A stretch of 64,000 bases of DNA. Source: Algoriphagus sp. AGSA1 (GTDB lineage: Bacteria > Bacteroidota > Bacteroidia > Cytophagales > Cyclobacteriaceae). Made by a program: the position numbers and the translations under genes. Below the pieces are notes generated by a model that saw only the letters and a program-made list of their open reading frames with translations, had not been told where the DNA came from and made no database searches. Positions within the stretch are counted from its first letter, which is position 1. Each line of letters opens with the position of its first letter. The stretch is taken from NCBI RefSeq assembly GCF_021390545.1, contig NZ_JAJUWR010000016.1, positions 62,001 through 126,000 of the forward strand, read 5' to 3'. Shown here piece after piece: positions 8,955 through 17,129 of the stretch.

Positions 8955-10352
8955 ATGGAAAAAATACTTTCACTTACTCCGAGACAGATTGTCGCTGAGT
9001 TGGATAAATATATCATTGGGCAGCACGATGCAAAGCGCAACGTGGCCATAGCATTGAGAAACAGGATCCGGCGCTTGCTGGTGAAGACCGATATACAGAA
9101 GGATATCGTCCCGAATAACATTCTTATGATTGGATCCACGGGCGTGGGTAAAACGGAGATTGCCAGAAGGCTTGCTAAAGTGGCGCATGCGCCTTTTACC
9201 AAAGTAGAAGCATCTAAGTTTACCGAAGTAGGTTACGTCGGCAGGGATGTGGAGAGCATGGTGAGGGATCTGGTAGAGCAATCCGTGGCACTGGTCAGGG
9301 ATCAGAAAAATGAAGCTGTAAAAGCGAAAGCCGCTGAAGCGGTGGAAGAAATTATTCTGGATATTCTGATCCCTCCGGTAAAAAATGCCGGATTTACCCG
9401 GACTATTCCTGTAAATAGCGAGGAGGATTCTGAGCCAAGCAATGATGATGAACTGAATGAAAGGACCCGTGACCGCTTCAGGGAGAAGCTACGTGATGGG
9501 GAATTGGATGAGCGGAAAATCGAAATCAGCGTGAAAGCAGGCTCGCCGGTGGGGGTAGGCATGATCGGAAACGGGATGATGGATGATGCCAGTATGGCAG
9601 GCCTTCAGGACATGATTTCCAATATGATGCCTAAAAAGGTGAAGAAACGCAAAGTGAGTATTTCTGAAGCGAGGAAAATACTGCTGGAAGAAGAAATGTC
9701 CAAGTTGGTGGACTTTGAAGAAGTAAAGGAAGAGGCAATCAAACTGGCTGAGAATAACGGAATCATCTTCATCGATGAGATCGATAAGATCGCTTCCAAA
9801 TCGGGTAAAAACGGTGGTGGTCCCGATGTGAGCCGTGAAGGTGTACAGCGTGATTTATTGCCTATAGTAGAAGGCTCTGCCGTCAATACCAAGTACGGGG
9901 TGATCAACACAGACCATGTTTTGTTTATTGCGGCGGGCGCATTTCATGTGGCTAAGCCCTCAGATCTGATACCCGAACTCCAAGGTAGATTCCCTATCCG
10001 TGTTGAGTTGCAAAGCTTGACCCAGGAAGACTTTTCCAGAATTTTGCGCGAGCCTAAGAACGCGCTTACCAAGCAGTACCAAGCCTTGTTTGAGTCCGAA
10101 GAGGTGTACTTGGAGTTCAATGATGAATCTATCGAGGAAATTGCCAGATTGGCCTTTTTGATCAATCAAGAGGTGGAAAATATAGGCGCAAGAAGGCTGC
10201 ATACGGTAATGAGCCACTTACTGAATGATTTCCTGTTTGAGGTGCCGGATACCATTACAGCCAATTCCAAAATCATGGTTACCAAAGAAATGGTACAGGA
10301 CAGATTGAGCTCTCTTGTACAGAACAGGGATCTTTCCCAGTATATTCTTTAA
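8955..10352 (+). CDS. hslU: HslU, ATPase subunit of the HslUV protease
   Basis: AAA+ unfoldase that normally feeds substrates to the HslV peptidase. The N-terminus has the family start SLTPRQIVAELDKYIIGQ. Walker A GSTGVGKT is at residues 60-67. The inserted I-domain spans about residues 100-240 and includes the Met/Gly/Asp-rich stretch around MIGNGMMDDASMAGLQDM. Walker B is GIIFIDEIDKIA. The protein ends in DLSQYIL, the conserved C-terminal tail that docks into HslV. The length of 465 is normal. hslV is not adjacent and not in the window, so the peptidase must be encoded elsewhere. It is preceded by lon with a gap of 107 bases. Confidence 0.95.
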   Translation: MEKILSLTPRQIVAELDKYIIGQHDAKRNVAIALRNRIRRLLVKTDIQKDIVPNNILMIGSTGVGKTEIARRLAKVAHAPFTKVEASKFTEVGYVGRDVESMVRDLVEQSVALVRDQKNEAVKAKAAEAVEEIILDILIPPVKNAGFTRTIPVNSEEDSEPSNDDELNERTRDRFREKLRDGELDERKIEISVKAGSPVGVGMIGNGMMDDASMAGLQDMISNMMPKKVKKRKVSISEARKILLEEEMSKLVDFEEVKEEAIKLAENNGIIFIDEIDKIASKSGKNGGGPDVSREGVQRDLLPIVEGSAVNTKYGVINTDHVLFIAAGAFHVAKPSDLIPELQGRFPIRVELQSLTQEDFSRILREPKNALTKQYQALFESEEVYLEFNDESIEEIARLAFLINQEVENIGARRLHTVMSHLLNDFLFEVPDTITANSKIMVTKEMVQDRLSSLVQNRDLSQYIL

Positions 10353-10371
10353 ATCAACACATTCATTCTAA

Positions 10372-11106
10372 ATGAAACATTCTCTTCTTATTCTCACAGG
10401 CCATAGCAAAGGATTGGGTAGAGCGATTTTGGATACTTATCTGCAAAAGGATAATTATACTATTATAGCTATTTCTAGGAGTAAGCTCGGTCTGAAGCAT
10501 CCAAATCTCCATGAGGTCAGTATTGATCTCGGGGATTTGGATGTGCTGGAGAATAAACTCCCGGAATTTTTTCCTTCCGGAGATTACGAAGAGGTGGTCT
10601 TGATCAACAATGCGGGCTGGATAGGGGAGATAAAACCTGTAGGAGTGCTCCAAGTCAAGCAAATGAGGGCACAGGTCAATGTAAATCTTTTGGCTCCCAT
10701 GTATTTGACAAATGCTTTTGTGGCAGCGTATAAAGATAGTAATGCCAAAAAGATTATTTGTAATATCAGCTCCGGAGCGTCTTCCAGACCTGTGGCAGGA
10801 TGGGCTGGATATTGCAGTACCAAAGCTGCCATTGCCATGTTTACTCAAGTGGCTGAGAAAGAGCATGAAAATTCCCAGTTCAGGTTTTTTAGCCTGGCGC
10901 CTGGAATTATAGATACAGAGATGCAGGATGAAATAAGGCAGGCAGAAGAATCTGATTTTCCTGATTTAGCGCGTTTTAAGAATTACAAAGTAGCAGGAGA
11001 TCTTTCCTCTCCAGAGACGGTTGCAGCTAAGGTCAGTTACTTATTGGATCATTCTGAGGATTTTGAAGGAGTGATTCAGGATGTAAGAGCCTTTGATTTG
11101 CCTTGA
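10372..11106 (+). CDS. Short-chain dehydrogenase/reductase, sepiapterin/benzil reductase-like
   Basis: The NAD(P)-binding Rossmann fold starts with TGHSKGLGRAI (the TGxxxGxG motif). NNAGW follows (NNAG motif), then the active-site Ser in ISSGASSRP and YCSTKAA (YxxxK). PG near residue 178 and the IDTEM segment close the substrate loop. The 244-residue length fits classical SDRs. The N-terminal SKGLGRAI and the GWIGE.KPVG loop resemble the YueD/sepiapterin reductase-like group, which reduces diketones or pteridines. The actual substrate is not deducible. It starts 19 bases after hslU and may be co-transcribed with it. Confidence 0.85.
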   Translation: MKHSLLILTGHSKGLGRAILDTYLQKDNYTIIAISRSKLGLKHPNLHEVSIDLGDLDVLENKLPEFFPSGDYEEVVLINNAGWIGEIKPVGVLQVKQMRAQVNVNLLAPMYLTNAFVAAYKDSNAKKIICNISSGASSRPVAGWAGYCSTKAAIAMFTQVAEKEHENSQFRFFSLAPGIIDTEMQDEIRQAEESDFPDLARFKNYKVAGDLSSPETVAAKVSYLLDHSEDFEGVIQDVRAFDLP

Positions 11107-11138
11107 TTTTCATAAGGTAACCTAAGGGAGCTTTTACT

Positions 11139-11219
11139 CAAACCTGCCAGGTTTAAATTGGTGATTTTTGCTGAAAAAGTAATTTGTTACGGCTTTACTG
11201 GCAAAACCTGGCAGGTTTG
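11139..11219. repeat. Pair of 16-bp palindromic repeats in inverted orientation
   Basis: CAAACCTGCCAGGTTT (11139-11154) and its exact reverse complement AAACCTGGCAGGTTTG (11204-11219) are separated by 49 bases. Each is itself nearly palindromic. Together with the adjacent MITE-like element they fill the space between the SDR and the phosphatase gene. Confidence 0.7.
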
Positions 11220-11238
11220 TCTTGCACTTTTTTACTTA

Positions 11239-11542
11239 GGGCTTGCTGAAAAAGTCTCAGGTATGCCAGGTCTGGCTGCCCTCCGGGAGGCGGGCCTACC
11301 AGACAGGCAGGTTCAAGGCGGCCGAGTGAAGATGTATGCTTATACCTCGAATGAGGCCAACATAGAAGATGGTATGCCTTAGACTAGCTTGAAAATCTCG
11401 ATTTTGAGATTTTCTGATGCATGGATAAAGGCCCATTCCCCTCAATAAACTTGCACTTGCTTCAAAACCCTACGCATGAAAAAAGGGTTAATCATTCAAA
11501 ATGATAGCTTTTGATTTATTACTGGCGTTTTTCAGCATGCCC
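11239..11542. mobile_element. MITE-like element, copy 1 (complete)
   Basis: Non-coding 304-bp element bounded by GGGCTTGCTGAAAAA at the left and TTTTTCAGCATGCCC at the right, imperfect terminal inverted repeats. A possible 6-bp target duplication, TACTTA, lies at 11233-11238 and again at 11543-11548. It contains a hairpin (ATCATT..AAATGAT type, about 11494-11511). It is similar over its length to the copy at 20435-20691 in reverse orientation, and its right half matches the reverse complement of 62903-63064. No transposase is encoded, so it would depend on one elsewhere. A 74-residue open frame overlapping it has no protein-like features. Confidence 0.65.
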
Positions 11543-11614
11543 TACTTATTGTAGTCGTAATTTTGTGTTATAAGTTGGGGGATTCCAATGAAAAGGAGTG
11601 GCGTCCCTTCTGAT

Positions 11615-12103
11615 TTATGATTTTTTAGGGTAGTCAAAGAACCAAGTCCTGGAGTTGTTTGGAGAGAACTTTGCCCAGTGATCTGTATCTGCTAGAAAGC
11701 CATATTGACCGGAGGTAGGCAGATTGTCAATGCTCCCACCTAAGACTTCAATTAAGTCATTCATGCCCGGATTGTGCCCGACCAAAAAAATTGTATTGTA
11801 AGAATCATCCAGCCCTTGGACAATTTTCAAGAGCGTACTTGAAGAAGCATGATATAAGGACTTTTCATAAACTAGTTTAGCTTGGGATAGCTTAAGTACT
11901 TCGGATATGATTTCTGCAGTATGGGCAGCACGTGTAGCAGTAGAACTCAGGATGAGGTCAGGAGAAACCCCTCTTTGTAATAACCTGAATCCCATAATTG
12001 GCACATCCCTCAAGCCTCTCCCTGCCAATGGTCTATCGGGATCATCCAAAAGAGGGTTGTCCCACGCTGATTTCCCATGTCTGACCAAAATTATTTTCTT
12101 CAT
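11615..12103 (-). CDS. SixA-like histidine phosphatase family protein
   Basis: Begins MKKIILVRHGKSAWDNP, with the RHG catalytic motif (phosphohistidine intermediate). A second catalytic region, STATRAAHTAEI, supplies the paired Arg/His, and VGHNPGMNDL holds the second active-site His. At 162 residues it is the short SixA-like form, which removes phosphate from protein phosphohistidines. Related small phosphatases act on other substrates, so the substrate is inferred. It is a single gene on the minus strand, divergent from the cold-shock gene. Confidence 0.85.
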   Translation of the reverse strand: MKKIILVRHGKSAWDNPLLDDPDRPLAGRGLRDVPIMGFRLLQRGVSPDLILSSTATRAAHTAEIISEVLKLSQAKLVYEKSLYHASSSTLLKIVQGLDDSYNTIFLVGHNPGMNDLIEVLGGSIDNLPTSGQYGFLADTDHWAKFSPNNSRTWFFDYPKKS

Positions 12104-12125
12104 TTTTTCAAAATAAGAATGATTA

Positions 12126-12158
12126 TTTTGTTTTTTTTATTCGAATATTTACTTTTAG
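12126..12158 (+). promoter_or_regulatory. Candidate promoter of the cold-shock gene
   Basis: TTTTG at 12126-12130, then 19 bases, then TACTTTTA at 12150-12157 (7 of 8 to the Bacteroidota TAnnTTTG box). Transcription would start about 27 bases before the ATG at 12192. Confidence 0.35.
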
Positions 12159-12191
12159 CTCTCTTTCAATTCCATTTTATCACAATTTATT

Positions 12192-12383
12192 ATGTTTACC
12201 GGAACAGTAAAATTTTACAATGAAGCCAAAGGGTTTGGATTTATCGTTGACGATGAGTCCCAAAGCGAAGTATTCGTACACGCTACCGGGTTGGTGGACC
12301 AAGTCGCACAGAATGACAAAGTAACTTATGACGTCAAAGATGGCAAAAAAGGGCCGAATGCGGTCAATGTCAAAAGAGCCTAA
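12192..12383 (+). CDS. Cold-shock domain protein (CspA family)
   Basis: A 63-residue single cold-shock domain that binds single-stranded RNA and DNA and acts as an RNA chaperone. RNP1 is KGFGFI (residues 14-19) and RNP2 is VFVHA. The start TGTVKFYNEAKGFGFI is typical, and the C-terminus GPNAVNVKRA closes the fifth strand. Full length for the Bacteroidota type. It is monocistronic, with a terminator hairpin just after the gene that overlaps the end of the convergent channel gene. Confidence 0.95.
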   Translation: MFTGTVKFYNEAKGFGFIVDDESQSEVFVHATGLVDQVAQNDKVTYDVKDGKKGPNAVNVKRA

Positions 12384-12408
12384 TAAGATCTTTTTTTGTT
12401 AGCGAGAA

Positions 12409-14982
12409 TCATTCCTCTGGAGATTTGCCTTCAGAGGAATTTTTGTTTTTATTCCCTGGATCATTGTTTTGATCCGTGTCTAACCGTTCCGGGCTGATGT
12501 CTTCGCCGGGTCTGGATATGTTTTCTTGCCAGTTGGATGGGATGGATTTTAAATAAAGGTCTCTTTTCGGAAATGGGATTTCTATGGAGTGTTCAGCGAA
12601 TTTTTCAAAGATTGTAGCCATCACTTCCGCCCGTACGTCCACCCAGATGTCCATACTTTCCACCCAGAATAATACCCGAAAATCCACCGAACTATCATTG
12701 AAAGTCTGCATATATACACGTGGAGGTGGAGCCTTCATAATACGTTCCCCTTTCAAGACCTCTTCCAGTACGGCTTTGACCAGCTTCATATCTGAACCGT
12801 AGCCCACTCCGATAATCAGCTCCACTCTTCGCTTTTTATCTGAAAGAGTCCAATTAATCAAACTTTGCGAGAGCAAATCACCATTTGGCACCACGATTTC
12901 AGAGCCATCATAAGCCTGGATTTTACTTGCCCGTATTCCTACATCTTTTACAGTTCCGGCATTCATCCCTACCTGGATTTCATCCCCGATCTGAATAGGC
13001 CGCTCGAACGCAAGGATGATGCCTGATACCAGATTATTGATGATGGTCTGCAGGCCAAACCCGATGCCTACTGATAAGGCTCCCAGTACGATAGCAATTT
13101 TGTCAAATGGGATTTTGGCAGCCGTCATGCCTATGAAAAAGCCGATTATCAGCACAGCAAGCCGGATCAAGAGAACAGAACTGCCCAGTCGCTGCTTTCT
13201 GGATGTAGCGGTTTTTTGATCTTTTACAGAGGCAAAATAGGCTATGTTGTTAGCGAGAAAGGTGGAGACATAGAGGATTACCGCGAACATAAGAATGCTC
13301 CCGAATTGAAAAACGGTTTCTCCCAATGTCCTGTCCTTTAATAGAAATTCTGAGATCCAGGCATAGGTTTCATCAAAAAAGCCCAGATGCCAAAACATCC
13401 CGTAAACCCAGGTGGCAATAGCAAAAACGTAAAGAATGCCTTTTGTGCGCTTCTGTAAATCCTGGAAATCAAAGTAGGAGGTAAACACGTCGCTTTCTTT
13501 TTTGCTGTGTTCTATAAATAAATAGATGGCTTCCAGAAATACATTGACAAATAGATATAAGCCTATTGCCCTATAGAAAAGAACAATACCTGCGACCGAA
13601 TAGGTTTTGGACAGATTGAACCGTCCAAACACATTGGTGAAGAAGGCAAAAATCTCGATCAGAATCAGAAAAACGGCTAGGCACTTCAGGAAGTTGTGAT
13701 GCTTGTCCTTGACTTTCATAGCATGCTTGAGAAGCAAAATTCCCATCAAAATAAAAATCAAAGATGAAAGTAGGATAAACCACCTTTCCTGATACATTGT
13801 CTTCCAATTCAAGCCGCTAATTGCCAAAAGCACGTAGGGAGGCAAAAAGGCAAACCATATTTTGTTGAAGTAAGCACCAAATTGTTCTCTGATCAGAAAA
13901 CTGGAAGCTATCACCATAATAAGGGATAATAGGGATATAAATACTAATGGCGGCTTGGGAAAAATTATCAAAAATATAGGTAGAAGAATCAGTAAAGTGG
14001 AAGAGAAGGTATATCGCTTGAAATATTTTACCCGGTCGAATATAAGTGGGGCAAATTCCTTTTGGCTAGCTATGATTTTGAGGGTCGATCTGATTTTCCA
14101 ATAGGAGAGAATCAACAATACGCTACAGATAAGAAAAGTGTATTTTGTGCGATCAACATAAGCCTTCATCAGGTTGAAATTGAGATGGAAAGAGGCTTTT
14201 GTTGCCGAAGATAGCGTTACAAGTTTGGGGTAGTTGGTAGGTTCCCATAGGTAATTGATCTCTTTGGTCCAATATTGCCTATCTAGTCTTTTCTTGGTTT
14301 GGTTCAGGTACTGTTTCAGTGCTAGAAAAACCATAGCGTTTTCAGATACCTTTGCCTGATAGCGAGCAGTGAGAATTTCTTGCTGTAGATAGATGCTATC
14401 TACTTTCATTAAGGATTCCTTGAGTAATTTGAATTCGTGGTTGATAGAGGGTATCAAAGAGGTGTCCCTAAGTGTCATCTGAAAAAGTGAGTCCGCTTTT
14501 ATTTTGTATAGTTTTTCCCCCACTTTTGAAAGATTGTCCGCCCTTTCTTGAATTTTCCTCCGGTACTCATTATTCATATCTCCCGCAGTGGAAACAAGGT
14601 TCTCCATCCCTATCAAATAGCGATGGTTTAGATGATCCGCATCTGCTTCCGTTTGAGACTTTATTCTACTGGCCAAACGGTTGATGGATGGGAGTTGGTC
14701 ATACATCTCCAATGTGTCGAGAGACTCAGCTAGTTCTATGTTGAGTTCGCTTAGGTCATATGCATAGCGTTGGGCTTTGTTGATGATTTGGGTCAGTACT
14801 GAACCGGGGGACTTTGTGGTTTTCGGGGGGATGTTGATGGTGTCATTGAATGTGAAGAGCGTATCTATTGCGGTTGTTGGGGTGGGGGTAGGCTGTGAAC
14901 TGTTGGACGTGCTAGTCTCTTGCCCGACACTGCAGTGGGGAAAAGAAAAGAACAACAACAGGGCCGACAGGTAGTACTTCAT
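12409..14982 (-). CDS. Large MscS-type mechanosensitive channel
   Basis: An 857-residue envelope protein. A signal peptide (about residues 1-20) and a Ser/Thr/Pro linker lead into a helical periplasmic region (about 60-245). Around ten hydrophobic segments follow from about 280 to 585. The MscS pore and cytoplasmic domain covers about 600-800: the pore helix is around LGALSVGIGFGLQTIINNLV (633-652), then ERPIQIGDEIQVG, then the beta-domain with VPNGDLLSQSLINWT. The layout resembles MscK/YbiO-type large channels that release solutes on hypo-osmotic shock. The C-terminus is a disordered acidic and Asn-rich tail. It converges with the cold-shock gene. Confidence 0.9.
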   Translation of the reverse strand: MKYYLSALLLFFSFPHCSVGQETSTSNSSQPTPTPTTAIDTLFTFNDTINIPPKTTKSPGSVLTQIINKAQRYAYDLSELNIELAESLDTLEMYDQLPSINRLASRIKSQTEADADHLNHRYLIGMENLVSTAGDMNNEYRRKIQERADNLSKVGEKLYKIKADSLFQMTLRDTSLIPSINHEFKLLKESLMKVDSIYLQQEILTARYQAKVSENAMVFLALKQYLNQTKKRLDRQYWTKEINYLWEPTNYPKLVTLSSATKASFHLNFNLMKAYVDRTKYTFLICSVLLILSYWKIRSTLKIIASQKEFAPLIFDRVKYFKRYTFSSTLLILLPIFLIIFPKPPLVFISLLSLIMVIASSFLIREQFGAYFNKIWFAFLPPYVLLAISGLNWKTMYQERWFILLSSLIFILMGILLLKHAMKVKDKHHNFLKCLAVFLILIEIFAFFTNVFGRFNLSKTYSVAGIVLFYRAIGLYLFVNVFLEAIYLFIEHSKKESDVFTSYFDFQDLQKRTKGILYVFAIATWVYGMFWHLGFFDETYAWISEFLLKDRTLGETVFQFGSILMFAVILYVSTFLANNIAYFASVKDQKTATSRKQRLGSSVLLIRLAVLIIGFFIGMTAAKIPFDKIAIVLGALSVGIGFGLQTIINNLVSGIILAFERPIQIGDEIQVGMNAGTVKDVGIRASKIQAYDGSEIVVPNGDLLSQSLINWTLSDKKRRVELIIGVGYGSDMKLVKAVLEEVLKGERIMKAPPPRVYMQTFNDSSVDFRVLFWVESMDIWVDVRAEVMATIFEKFAEHSIEIPFPKRDLYLKSIPSNWQENISRPGEDISPERLDTDQNNDPGNKNKNSSEGKSPEE
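12411..12444 (+). terminator. Terminator of the cold-shock gene, inside the 3' end of the channel gene
   Basis: ATTCCTCTG (12411-12419) and CAGAGGAAT (12432-12440) pair perfectly and are followed by a T run. The hairpin lies within the last codons of the opposite-strand channel gene. Confidence 0.65.
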
Positions 14983-15501
14983 AAAAATATATTTCCTTTA
15001 ATATACTCAAAATAAGCAATTACCGTATTCAGGGTCTTTTCCATAATCAAGTATGGAATATATGGATACTTTGGTTTTCTTCTTCCTTTCATTTTTCCAA
15101 AGCATCTTATTTCTCAAGAACATGGACTCGCATACTCCGTTAGAAATAATAAGCCCAGTTAATTGACATAATGTAAGGAATGAAATCTGACGGATGGACA
15201 CCTCTTTCATGCCAAATTTACATGGTAATTCCGTCTTGTAAAATGACATGCCTGATTCTCTGAAAATACATGAATGAAGTACTGCTAGGTAATATGAGGG
15301 CATAGGGCTTAGCTGAGGGGTTGTTCATGGTTTTATCGAAATCAGCGCTGTTGAAATCTTATGGGCAAAGGGGTCAAAAAGCGGTTAATTCATGTTAATT
15401 TGGATCCCCGGTCGGTAGTTCAGGTTCAATATTTGAACCTAAGGAGACACTCCAAGGGTTGAAATAATTATTATCTTAAACCTAATTATAACAAAGTACA
15501 T
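14983..15501. other. Intergenic region of about 520 bases
   Basis: No supported gene. A 98-codon minus-strand frame (15007-15303) has no recognisable features and is not called. The right part must hold the promoters of degP and, on the other strand, of the channel gene; one perfect palindrome (15422-15440) is listed separately. Confidence 0.5.
15422..15440. promoter_or_regulatory. Perfect palindrome upstream of degP
   Basis: AGGTTCAA, TAT, TTGAACCT: 8-bp perfect arms with a 3-base centre, 61 bases before the degP ATG. The size and symmetry suit a dimeric regulator. A regulator of envelope-stress proteases is a reasonable guess, but none can be assigned. Confidence 0.4.
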
Positions 15502-17010
15502 ATGAGCAAAAAACAATTCTTTCTAGGAATGCTTCTTGCATCTTTAATAGGGGGCATAGTTGCCTTAGCGGGCGTCAGCTTTCTCTCTCAATCACAGAAT
15601 GCCACAAGCTTTGATGAAAAGCAGCAGGCGAGTTTTGTGAATTTACTTTCTGGTAAGGATTTCACAGTGCCTGATGGGATCAATTTTGTGGCCTCTGCCG
15701 AAATAGTTACCCCTGCCGTGGTGCATGTGAAAAGCAAAATCGCTTACCCTTCAAGTGGCAGAATACAAAGGGATCCCCTACAGGAGTTTTTTGGAATACC
15801 ACCTCAAGGTGGCAGGGGAGCAGGTCCTGGAAGCAGGCCCATGCCAATCAGTTCCGGTTCGGGTGTCATAATTTCTTCTGACGGCTATATTGTCACCAAT
15901 AATCATGTGGTGGATAAAGCCACTGAAGTTGAGATTTCTTTAGAGAACAATAAACGATTCATAGCTAAAGTCATAGGCACGGATCCAACTACTGATCTTG
16001 CATTGTTGAAAATAGAAGCTAGCAATCTCCCATTTGTAAGATTTGGTGACTCAGATAATACCAAGATCGGTGAATGGGTGTTGGCAGTAGGAAATCCATT
16101 TGACCTTACTTCCACAGTTACTGCCGGGATTATTTCGGCAAAAGCAAGAAATATTGGCATTCTACGAGGTGTGGTTGAAAATAATATGGAAGTAGAATCA
16201 TTCCTTCAGACAGATGCAGTAGTCAACCCGGGTAATTCGGGAGGGGCACTTGTGAATCTGGCGGGTGAACTGATCGGGATCAATACTGCGATAGCCTCCC
16301 AGACAGGTACGTTTAACGGGTACTCTTTTGCCGTTCCAAGCACTTTGGTGAAGAAGGTAATGGATGACCTGATGAACTTCGGTACTGTGCAAAGAGGACT
16401 GCTGGGGGTGAATATCCAAAATGTCAGCCCTGAGCTTGCTGATTATTTGGAGGAAAACTTCCCGGTAGAGCAAGGTGTGTATGTGGGCGGAGTAAACGAA
16501 AACAGCGGTGGGGCTGAAGCCGGTCTCAAAAAAGGAGACATCATCATCAGTGTCGATGGCCGTGCCACAAACAATGTGGCTAATCTACAGGAAATGGTTG
16601 CCAGAAAACGCCCAGGTGACAAGGTGGAAGTGGAATATATCAGAAATGGTAAAACCCATAAAACTACCGCTACCCTGAAAAACTTCTCAGGTGATACGGA
16701 GATTGTAAGGAGGGAAATCCCGAAAACCTATGAATATGAGGGAGTGGTTTTTGAGGATGTAAGCGATAAGGTTAAAAGTCAACTTGAAATTGCTGGTGGA
16801 GCAGTGATATCCGGTGTCAACGGAGGCAAGTGGGGCAGGGCCGGAGCCAGACCGGGGTTTATCATAACTTCTGTCATCTCTGAAAGCGGCAGGACAAAAA
16901 TCACAGATGTGGAAAATCTGCTGGAAGTCTTAGAAGCCAACAATGGAGAGCCTTTAGTAGTGCTTGGTATGTTCCAGGATGGAACCGAGTATTACTTTGA
17001 GGTCGAATAA
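15502..17010 (+). CDS. Do-family periplasmic serine endoprotease (DegP/DegQ-like)
   Basis: Degrades or refolds misfolded periplasmic and outer-membrane proteins. Residues about 5-28 form a signal anchor (a hydrophobic run with no clear cleavage box). The trypsin-like domain has the triad His135 (TNNHVVD), Asp165 (TTDLALLK) and Ser246 (NPGNSGGAL). A glycine-rich flexible loop (about 100-115, GGRGAGPG) precedes the first active-site segment. Two PDZ domains follow (about 285-385 and 405-500). The 502-residue length is normal. The upstream palindrome at 15422 suggests regulation, and a clear terminator follows at 17037. The exact Deg paralog cannot be fixed from sequence alone. Confidence 0.93.
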   Translation: MSKKQFFLGMLLASLIGGIVALAGVSFLSQSQNATSFDEKQQASFVNLLSGKDFTVPDGINFVASAEIVTPAVVHVKSKIAYPSSGRIQRDPLQEFFGIPPQGGRGAGPGSRPMPISSGSGVIISSDGYIVTNNHVVDKATEVEISLENNKRFIAKVIGTDPTTDLALLKIEASNLPFVRFGDSDNTKIGEWVLAVGNPFDLTSTVTAGIISAKARNIGILRGVVENNMEVESFLQTDAVVNPGNSGGALVNLAGELIGINTAIASQTGTFNGYSFAVPSTLVKKVMDDLMNFGTVQRGLLGVNIQNVSPELADYLEENFPVEQGVYVGGVNENSGGAEAGLKKGDIIISVDGRATNNVANLQEMVARKRPGDKVEVEYIRNGKTHKTTATLKNFSGDTEIVRREIPKTYEYEGVVFEDVSDKVKSQLEIAGGAVISGVNGGKWGRAGARPGFIITSVISESGRTKITDVENLLEVLEANNGEPLVVLGMFQDGTEYYFEVE

Positions 17011-17036
17011 TCAAACAAGCAAAGAGCATAGAACAT

Positions 17037-17067
17037 AGGCCGGTGACTTTTCATCGGCCTTTTTTTT
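17037..17067 (+). terminator. Terminator of degP
   Basis: AGGCCGGTGA and TCATCGGCCT form a 10-bp stem with one wobble pair around a CTTT loop, followed by seven more T residues. Confidence 0.85.
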
Positions 17068-17129
17068 CAGGCAGCAGCGGCATTGAAGGCAAGATTTCCT
17101 AATTTACTTTTCAATCAAACCCTCAACCT

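Noticed and set aside
11158..11382. A 74-codon plus-strand frame
   Set aside because: It overlaps the palindromes and MITE-like copy 1 and reads through their inverted repeats.
15007..15303. A 98-codon minus-strand frame
   Set aside because: No domain, odd composition and no supporting start context; treated as non-coding.
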